Positions 5,211 through 7,233 of a stretch of 7,233 nt of DNA are shown here, piece by piece. The notes below the pieces were generated by a model. It had not been told where the DNA came from. It did not search any database and saw only the letters and a list, made by a program, of their open reading frames with translations. Both the position numbers and the translations under genes were made by a program. Origin of the DNA: Candidatus Colimorpha onthohippi (lineage in GTDB: Bacteria > Bacteroidota > Bacteroidia > Bacteroidales > P3); NCBI GenBank assembly GCA_018064565.1, contig JAGHVA010000025.1:1-7233 (forward strand). The letters run 5' to 3'. The number at the start of each line of letters is the position of its first letter. Within the stretch, counting starts at the first letter, position 1.

Positions 5211-7233
5211 TTTTTTTGATGGGCTATGTATTGCTGGATAATTTGGAGTATCTCGGAACCGAATTGTTTGAGTTTCATCTTCCCGATTCCAGGCAGTGCC
5301 AACAAGTCTTTTTCGGTTGTCGGCAATTTGTCGGCTATGGAGAGCAGCGACTTTTGTGACATTATTGCGTAAGCTGGCAGTTCGAGGTCGGCAGACAGGT
5401 TGCGCCGCCATTGCGATAGGATACGTACCAGTTGTGGGTTGCGGTTGTTGGCGTAGGTCTGCGATTCGTTGGTGGTCTTACCTTTTTTGCTGTCCTGCTT
5501 TTCGTTGTGGTCTGACAAGATATAATCGACTTTAACCTTTTGGTAGTCGTTGATATCAAACCCATGTTGTTGCACATGTGTCATGCAATGCAGTTTCAAT
5601 TCGAGTATGTCGCGAAATCGTGTAGTATAATCCGCAAATATTTTTTTGGTCTCTTGGTTGTCGATGCTGATGTTGAAAATCGGATGCAACTGTTCTTTGA
5701 TGGATTTCAGTTGTGTGATGAAATAATCGCATCCTTTTGCAATGCGTTGTGTGGTATCCTCGCCACTGCTTATCATGCGGACTATCTGTCTGTGAAATTT
5801 GGTGCTCACCTCGTTGAGGTCGGTCAGCTTGCCGTACTGGTCGTCGAGTTTGAGCGTCTGTACGCTGTAGGTAGAGGATAATTTCTCGTGCATCAGGCGG
5901 CTGATGCGTTCCAGTGTATTGTGCAGTCCGCCAGTCTCGAACAACTCAGACAGCAAGTCGATGCAGAACTGTGTTTGATGTCCTTGCAAGACCTCTCGCA
6001 CACTTTCTTCCGTTGGGCGGGTGCGGTCAAATAGCAGCACATCGTTGTTGCCGATGGCTCCAGCAGCGGTAATAGGCGATGTGAGTTCGAGCCCTTGTAG
6101 CGACCTGCACCGGCTGAGTGCCACATACACCTGTCCGTAGGCAAATGCAGAGGCGGCATCTACAATCACATGGTCAAAAGTCAGCCCTTGCGCCTTATGG
6201 ATGGTAATAGCCCATGCCAGCCGTAAAGGATACTGTGTGAAGGTGCCATCTGTAATCTGCTTGATTTGGTTGTCGTTAGGATCAATCTCATATTTGATAT
6301 TCTCCCATTGTTCGGGCTTGACGAAAATTAAGTCGTCGTGTTCGTCGCGGACCACAATACTCATACCGTCGTCATCGTGGCCAAAGCGCTCAACCGTTCC
6401 GATTTTGCCGTTGTAGTAGTTGTGATTGCCAGATGAGTCGTTTTTGACAAACATCACCTGCGCTCCTTTTTTGAGTTCTAACGTCTGTTCGGTAGGAGCG
6501 TTGCTGATAGGGAAGTTGCCTTCGATGATGGCGTTGAACTGTACAGATTTGCCTTTCAGATTTCTGAGCCGTTGCGAATTGATAGTATCGGCTTGATGGT
6601 TGTGGGTGGTGAGGCGGATGGTCTGGTTGCGCTGGCGGGATGCTGTTTTGTCTTGGGTATCGGTAATCACCCGCTGGTTGAGTGTCTTGAGCGTCTCTTC
6701 ATCAAAGATGCCATCCCTTATTTTGTTGAGCAGGCTTACAAAGTGTTCGTCCTGCTGCCGGTAAACGGTCTGAAGCTCAATGGTGATATAGGGTATTTGC
6801 TGTAATGCTTTGCTGTGAAAGAAGAATGGAGATGGATAAACCTGGTTCATATAGGGCATCTCACTTTCGGTTACCACAGGAGGCAGTTGGTGGATGTCGC
6901 CAATCATAAGCAATTGCACTCCTCCAAACGGTCGGTGGTTGCGCCGATAGCGGCGGAGTGAATAGTCGATAGCATCGAGCAGGTCGGCGCGCACCATGCT
7001 AATCTCATCAATGATGAGCAATTCGAGGGTACGGATGATATTCGCCTTTTGTTTCCGCATCTGCTTCATCTTATCGGGCATCTGATATTCAGTAATCAGC
7101 TCTGGTATGTCGGGCAGATAGGGGCAGAAAGGAAGTTGGAAAAACGAGTGGATGGTTACTCCTCCCGCATTGACGGCAGCCACACCCGTAGGTGCCACTA
7201 CTGCGCAGCGTTTGTTGGCACACTGTGTGATAT
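5207..7233 (-). CDS. PIF1-like superfamily 1 helicase with C-terminal HRDC domain (5' partial)
   Basis: This is a cytoplasmic ATP-driven DNA helicase of the PIF1/RecD-like SF1B group. The frame runs through the window edge, where it reads ITQCANKRCAVVAPTGVAAV, so Walker A lies outside and a GTG at 7198 is not the start. Counting from 7198, motif Ia is APTGVAAVNAGG (2-13), Walker B is LIIDEISM with D64/E65, motif III is GDIHQLPPV (100-108), motif IV is TVYRQ (144-148), motif V is ITIHKAQGLT (331-340) and motif VI is VALSRCR (359-365). A helical linker of about 180 residues follows. The last 70 or so residues (about 590-660, with LPAYAIMSQKSL and LLALPGIGKMKLKQFG) form an HRDC domain, a nucleic-acid-binding module known from RecQ helicases. 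Likely roles are replication-fork, G-quadruplex or recombination-intermediate processing. It is the first visible gene of the operon with the nuclease and DUF2461 genes. Confidence 0.93.
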   Translation of the reverse strand, partial: ITQCANKRCAVVAPTGVAAVNAGGVTIHSFFQLPFCPYLPDIPELITEYQMPDKMKQMRKQKANIIRTLELLIIDEISMVRADLLDAIDYSLRRYRRNHRPFGGVQLLMIGDIHQLPPVVTESEMPYMNQVYPSPFFFHSKALQQIPYITIELQTVYRQQDEHFVSLLNKIRDGIFDEETLKTLNQRVITDTQDKTASRQRNQTIRLTTHNHQADTINSQRLRNLKGKSVQFNAIIEGNFPISNAPTEQTLELKKGAQVMFVKNDSSGNHNYYNGKIGTVERFGHDDDGMSIVVRDEHDDLIFVKPEQWENIKYEIDPNDNQIKQITDGTFTQYPLRLAWAITIHKAQGLTFDHVIVDAASAFAYGQVYVALSRCRSLQGLELTSPITAAGAIGNNDVLLFDRTRPTEESVREVLQGHQTQFCIDLLSELFETGGLHNTLERISRLMHEKLSSTYSVQTLKLDDQYGKLTDLNEVSTKFHRQIVRMISSGEDTTQRIAKGCDYFITQLKSIKEQLHPIFNISIDNQETKKIFADYTTRFRDILELKLHCMTHVQQHGFDINDYQKVKVDYILSDHNEKQDSKKGKTTNESQTYANNRNPQLVRILSQWRRNLSADLELPAYAIMSQKSLLSIADKLPTTEKDLLALPGIGKMKLKQFGSEILQIIQQYIAHQKK

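Noticed and set aside
5211..5411. A longer start for the nuclease, extending its frame upstream to an ATG at 5411
   Set aside because: The extra 67 residues overlay the helicase coding region, look like out-of-frame translation, and would bury the lipoprotein signal peptide that begins at 5210.
4422..7233. Helicase plus nuclease as an anti-phage defence system
   Set aside because: The nuclease has a lipoprotein signal and would act outside the cytoplasm. The helicase is a housekeeping-type PIF1/HRDC protein, and no other defence genes are present.
1..7233. tRNA, rRNA or CRISPR array
   Set aside because: No cloverleaf-like segments, rRNA-like conserved stretches or regularly spaced direct repeats were seen.

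Overview
The window looks like chromosomal DNA of a Bacteroidales bacterium (Bacteroides/Prevotella-like). The signs are Bacteroidetes-type -7 boxes (TAnnTTTG) before several genes, no Shine-Dalgarno sequences, a lipoprotein whose cleavage cysteine is followed by acidic residues, and protein types common in that group. This assignment rests on sequence features and recalled family distribution, not on a database search.

There are two regions. The left third (about 1-1950) is AT-rich accessory DNA. It holds a transposase gene on the + strand (180-1593) with its own promoter. An inverted repeat brackets the predicted transcription start, and a run of nine A separates a short coiled-coil frame (180-317) from the main catalytic frame. 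After it comes a gene-free stretch (1594-1953) with a palindrome-rich, REP-like repeat, an orphan leftward promoter and terminators.

The right two thirds (1954-7233) is a leftward (- strand) chromosomal block. In transcription order it contains a PIF1-like helicase with a C-terminal HRDC domain (5' end outside the window), a lipoprotein DNA/RNA non-specific endonuclease joined to it by an ATGA overlap, a DUF2461 protein 10 bases further on, and, after a 94-base gap with its own -7 box, a large major facilitator transporter. A strong palindromic terminator closes the block, where it converges with the transposase gene.

The first three genes look like one transcript. Their products probably act in different places: the helicase in the cytoplasm, the nuclease on the outer membrane or cell surface. 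The operon therefore does not by itself imply a joint reaction. I did not find a clear new multi-gene system. The best leads are the control architecture of the transposase (promoter inside an inverted repeat, frame change at A9) and the helicase/exported-nuclease coupling.
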